Origin: an uncultured Clostridia bacterium
GTDB lineage: Bacteria; Bacillota_A; Clostridia; TANB77; CAG-508
DNA: 7,291 bases
Reading direction: 5' to 3'
Assembly: GCA_944392525.1 (NCBI GenBank)
Contig: CALXXB010000058.1
Coordinates: 1-7,291, forward strand
Position numbers and translations under genes: made by a program. A model generated the notes under the pieces. It was not told the origin of the DNA and did no database searches. It worked only from the letters and a program-made list of their open reading frames with translations. Below are positions 5,307 through 7,291 of the stretch, in pieces. Every line of letters begins with the position of its first letter. Positions within the stretch are counted from its first letter, which is position 1.

Positions 5307-6149
5307 TTAAAATTCAATAAATTTATATACTGCTTCTGCAAATCCTCCATCTTTTACTGACCTTTTTGTTACATATGAAGCTTTTTTAGCAACTTCTTCA
5401 TAACTTCCACCTATCGCTACTCCAATTCCTGCATTTTCAATCATATCTATATCGTTTATATTATCTCCTATTGCCATAATTTCATCTTTTTCTATATTTA
5501 AATAATTACATAACTTTTTTAATGAATTATATTTATTAATACTTTTAGGCACTATATCTAAATATTCATATTCTTCGTTTATTATCTTATCTTTATATTC
5601 ATTGTACTTTTTTATCTGCATAACATCTAAATTTTGATTTTGTAATACTTTTTGTTTTATTGCACTTAAGTCACTTCTTCCTGATATTATTAATTTTAAT
5701 ACACTTGGACTATTCAACTTAACATACTGTTTCAAATTATCTACTATATCAAAATCAATAGTTTCCTTGTATAATTTATAATTCCTATATGCCATATACT
5801 TTAAATTTCCTTGAGATATAATCCTACTGTCTGTATAAATATGTACATACAAATTATTTTCGTTTGCTATATCAATACAAGTTTCTATATCTTCCTTTTC
5901 TAAAGCATTTCTTACAATTTCTTCTCCAGTTTTTAGATTGATTATTTGTGTACCATTTCCAAATACTCCATAATTTGCATTTATCTGTTTACATAGATCT
6001 TTTATCATAAAGTAAGTCTTTCCTGTGCACAATGCAAAATTTATGTTCTTGCTATTTAATTTTCTTATAGCCTCTATGTTATATGGTGCTATTTTATTAT
6101 CTTTATCGATTATAGTCCCATCTATATCACTTGCAAGTAGCTTTATCAT
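5307..6149 (-). CDS. Cof-type HAD-IIB family phosphatase
   Basis: A 280-residue cytoplasmic hydrolase of the haloacid dehalogenase superfamily, subfamily IIB (Cof/YidA-like), which removes phosphate from sugar phosphates or similar small metabolites. Motif I is D8-I-D10-G-T12 (nucleophile D8, acid/base D10). Motif II is T42 in ALCTGKTY, motif III K206 in SINKYNSLKKL, and motif IV G228-D229-N-x-N-D233 in MAIGDNINDIDMI. The cap domain occupies about 82-195. All catalytic residues are present and the length is normal. The substrate cannot be told from sequence; this family is promiscuous. The ATG at 6147-6149 has AGAGG 5 nt upstream and a good promoter at 6180-6208. It is the first gene of the HAD-recX-scpA operon, with no known functional tie to either partner. 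Confidence 0.94.
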   Translation of the reverse strand: MIKLLASDIDGTIIDKDNKIAPYNIEAIRKLNSKNINFALCTGKTYFMIKDLCKQINANYGVFGNGTQIINLKTGEEIVRNALEKEDIETCIDIANENNLYVHIYTDSRIISQGNLKYMAYRNYKLYKETIDFDIVDNLKQYVKLNSPSVLKLIISGRSDLSAIKQKVLQNQNLDVMQIKKYNEYKDKIINEEYEYLDIVPKSINKYNSLKKLCNYLNIEKDEIMAIGDNINDIDMIENAGIGVAIGGSYEEVAKKASYVTKRSVKDGGFAEAVYKFIEF

Positions 6150-6179
6150 AATAACCTCTTTATTTAAGTATTTTTTACT

Positions 6180-6208
6180 ATTTTACTATAACTTACCTAA
6201 AATATCAA
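6180..6208 (-). promoter_or_regulatory. Sigma-A-type promoter of the HAD-recX-scpA operon
   Basis: On the minus strand TTGATA (6203-6208) and TAAAAT (6180-6185) are separated by exactly 17 nt. The transcript would start near 6173 with a leader of about 24 nt to the HAD ATG. It is back to back with the promoter at 6253-6281. Confidence 0.7.
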
Positions 6209-6221
6209 GCAAGGGAAAAAT

Positions 6222-6242
6222 AAAAAAATTTCAAATTTTTTT
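6222..6242. repeat. 21-bp AT palindrome between divergent promoters
   Basis: AAAAAAATTT (6222-6231), C, AAATTTTTTT (6233-6242) is a perfect 10-bp inverted repeat. It ends 13 nt from the -35 of the HAD promoter on one side and 10 nt from the -35 of the DUF2798 promoter on the other. Its A-tracts are placed where UP elements would serve both promoters. It could instead be an operator. Confidence 0.5.
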
Positions 6243-6252
6243 AAAAAAACTA

Positions 6253-6281
6253 TTACACGAAATAAAAAAACATGTTACAAT
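6253..6281 (+). promoter_or_regulatory. Extended -10 promoter of the DUF2798-type gene
   Basis: TTACAC (6253-6258), then 17 nt, then TACAAT (6276-6281), with a TG at 6273-6274 one base before the -10 (TGTTACAAT), form an extended -10 promoter. The transcript would start near 6288, leaving a leader of about 60 nt. Confidence 0.65.
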
Positions 6282-6296
6282 AAATGATGGTGAATA

Positions 6297-6316
6297 AATA
6301 AACCATAGAGTTTATT
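6297..6316 (+). repeat. 7-bp inverted repeat in the leader of the DUF2798-type gene
   Basis: AATAAAC (6297-6303), loop CATAGA, GTTTATT (6310-6316) lies just after the predicted transcription start and before the AAAGGAGG at 6333-6340. It could be an operator or a weak leader hairpin; seven AT-rich base pairs are modest evidence. Confidence 0.3.
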
Positions 6317-6347
6317 AGTAAAAAATGAAAAGAAAGGAGGAATTATT

Positions 6348-6848
6348 ATGCCAACAAATAAAAAAGAAGGTATCGTATTTGGTATTTGCATGTGCGTAAT
6401 CATGGTATTTTTCATGGGGTTATTAAACATTTCTATTCACTTAGGAGGCTTTAATTTAAACTCTATTAAAACAGCCGTTATTGCATTCCCAGTAACTTTA
6501 GTTATAGCATACATTTTAGAAACATTTATTATAGGAAAAATTAATCACATCTTACTTGCAAAATTCGTAGGAAAAGATGATAGTAAAAATTCATATATAT
6601 TATTTAACTGTTTCTTTATTGTTACAATGATGTCTCTTGTTATGACTATAATTGGAGGACTTCTTGGTGGCGATAATTTACAAACAATATTTACAGAATT
6701 CTTTATTAGATGGCCTAGAAACTTCTGTGCAGCATTTTTCTTAAATATTTTAGTTGCTGGACCAATTAGTAGATTCGTTTTAAAACTTATGCAAAACCAT
6801 TCTCAAGAAGTGCCTGCTACAGAAACTGTTAATGAAGAAGAAATATAA
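6348..6848 (+). CDS. Four-helix DUF2798-type integral membrane protein
   Basis: A 166-residue membrane protein of unknown function. Hydrophobic helices lie at about 9-27, 41-63, 84-106 and 124-145, and the tail 150-166 is acidic (ending NEEEI). The opening MPTNKKEGIVFGICMCVIMVF, and the pattern FFIRWPRNFCAAFFLNILVAGPISRFVLKLM (118-148), with invariant-looking W122, R124-N125-F and the GP before the last helix end, fit the DUF2798 family. The match is by recall and not by search. AAAGGAGG sits 7 nt before the ATG. It is a single-gene unit with its own extended -10 promoter and terminator, inserted in reverse orientation between recA and the recX operon. C14, C16, C88 and C127 lie in or near helices. 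Confidence 0.85.
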   Translation: MPTNKKEGIVFGICMCVIMVFFMGLLNISIHLGGFNLNSIKTAVIAFPVTLVIAYILETFIIGKINHILLAKFVGKDDSKNSYILFNCFFIVTMMSLVMTIIGGLLGGDNLQTIFTEFFIRWPRNFCAAFFLNILVAGPISRFVLKLMQNHSQEVPATETVNEEEI

Positions 6849-6850
6849 AC

Positions 6851-6888
6851 AAAAATACACTTATATTAATTTTAATAAGTGTATTTTT
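6851..6888. terminator. Bidirectional terminator between the DUF2798-type gene and recA
   Basis: AAAAATACACTTAT (6851-6864) and ATAAGTGTATTTTT (6875-6888) form a perfect 14-bp stem around a 10-nt loop. The plus strand continues into TTTTTTCTTTTTATT. The minus strand also ends in a T-rich run. It lies 2 nt after the plus-strand gene and about 22 nt after the recA stop, so it serves both. Confidence 0.88.
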
Positions 6889-6910
6889 TCTTTTTATTCA
6901 TTATTTCTTA

Positions 6911-7291
6911 TTATTCTTCGTCATCATCGTCTTCTTTGCTTGGTAGGTCTTCACCTAAACTTTGTTCAAAAGCTTTAGCAAAGTTGTCTCTAACTTTACC
7001 TTCAATTTCATCTAACATTTCAGGATTTTCTTTTAGATATTTTTTAACATTTTCTCTACCTTGTCCGATTCTTTCTCCATTATAGCTAAACCATGAACCT
7101 GCCTTTTCAACAATATCAAGGTTAACTGCCATATCCAAAATATTTCCTTCTTTAGAAATACCTTGTCCATAAACTATATCGAATTCTGCCTCTCTAAATG
7201 GTGGAGCAACTTTATTTTTAACTACTTTAACACGAACTCTATTTCCTTTAATTTCTCCATCTTGTTTAATATTTTCTATTCTTCTTATATC
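6911..7291 (-). CDS. recA: Recombinase RecA, C-terminal part (runs off the window)
   Basis: Only the last 126 codons are inside the window; the ATPase core (Walker motifs, about 225 residues) lies beyond the right edge. The visible part begins [17 protein letters not shown], then [20 protein letters not shown] (residues 20-39 of the fragment) with the expected VAPPF and [41 protein letters not shown], and a C-terminal helical domain follow. The tail is very acidic (SKEDDDDEE), as is usual for RecA, where it tempers DNA binding. The frame is open from edge to stop, so the internal TTG at 7136 is not a start. RecA forms the filament for homologous recombination and triggers LexA self-cleavage. 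The promoter and any SOS box are outside the window. Confidence 0.97.
   Translation of the reverse strand, partial: DIRRIENIKQDGEIKGNRVRVKVVKNKVAPPFREAEFDIVYGQGISKEGNILDMAVNLDIVEKAGSWFSYNGERIGQGRENVKKYLKENPEMLDEIEGKVRDNFAKAFEQSLGEDLPSKEDDDDEE

Noticed and set aside
4257..5310. Plus-strand open frames opposite scpA and recX (4257-4460, 5023-5310)
   Set aside because: They are Phe/Tyr/Ile/Ser-rich complements of Lys/Glu-rich genes, with no expression signals.
6025..6297. Plus-strand open frame spanning the HAD start and the divergent promoter region
   Set aside because: It runs across two promoters and the 21-bp palindrome, and has no ribosome binding site or family resemblance.
6879..7085. 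Plus-strand open frame opposite recA
   Set aside because: Its Ser-run is the complement of the acidic RecA tail, and it begins inside the terminator.
1..7291. Mobile element, CRISPR array, tRNA, rRNA or riboswitch
   Set aside because: I saw no transposase or integrase motifs, no spaced direct repeats, no tRNA-like cloverleaf or rRNA blocks, and every leader longer than 60 nt lacks the structured GC-containing stems of known riboswitches.

Overview
The window is strongly AT-rich DNA (A/T-rich third codon positions, Lys/Asn/Ile/Glu-rich proteins, near-consensus AGGAGG ribosome binding sites). It comes from a low-GC Gram-positive bacterium, most likely an endospore-forming member of the Clostridia. 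The evidence is a GerW/YtfJ-family spore protein next to its usual DUF2953 partner, a DacF-type D,D-carboxypeptidase, ScpA and RecX in one run, and TTGACA/TATAAT-type promoters. It reads as chromosomal housekeeping sequence. I see no mobile element, phage gene, CRISPR array, tRNA or rRNA. Genus cannot be fixed from the sequence alone.

Layout, left to right. (1) 7-207, minus: rpmE (ribosomal protein L31) with its own promoter at 250-278. (2) 289-465, minus: an unrecognised 58-residue single-pass membrane protein with a perfect-spacing promoter and a strong ribosome binding site. (3) 675-1418 and 1488-2792, plus: a membrane-anchored VanW-domain protein followed by a secreted penicillin-binding-type D-alanyl-D-alanine carboxypeptidase. 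Both act outside the membrane and both carry Asn-rich linkers. (4) A 15-bp perfect hairpin at 2793-2825 separates this pair from a converging minus-strand group. (5) 2820-6149, minus, in transcription order: Cof-type HAD phosphatase, recX, scpA, DUF2953 (ytfI-like) and ytfJ/gerW-like. (6) 6150-6347: a divergent promoter region with a 21-bp AT palindrome midway. (7) 6348-6848, plus: a four-helix DUF2798-type membrane protein. (8) 6851-6888: a bidirectional terminator. (9) 6911-7291, minus: the C-terminal 126 codons of recA, running off the right edge.

Functionally, recA and recX form a recombinase/modulator pair, here separated by two genes. ScpA is the kleisin of the SMC chromosome-condensation complex, but its usual neighbour scpB is missing from this locus. 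DUF2953, YtfJ and the carboxypeptidase suggest a sporulation or cell-envelope theme at the convergent end, and I found weak forespore-sigma-like promoter candidates in front of dacF and ytfI. I did not find a convincing new multi-gene system. The least explained items are the 58-residue membrane protein, the missing scpB, the long charged tail on YtfJ and the AT palindromes in the intergenic regions.
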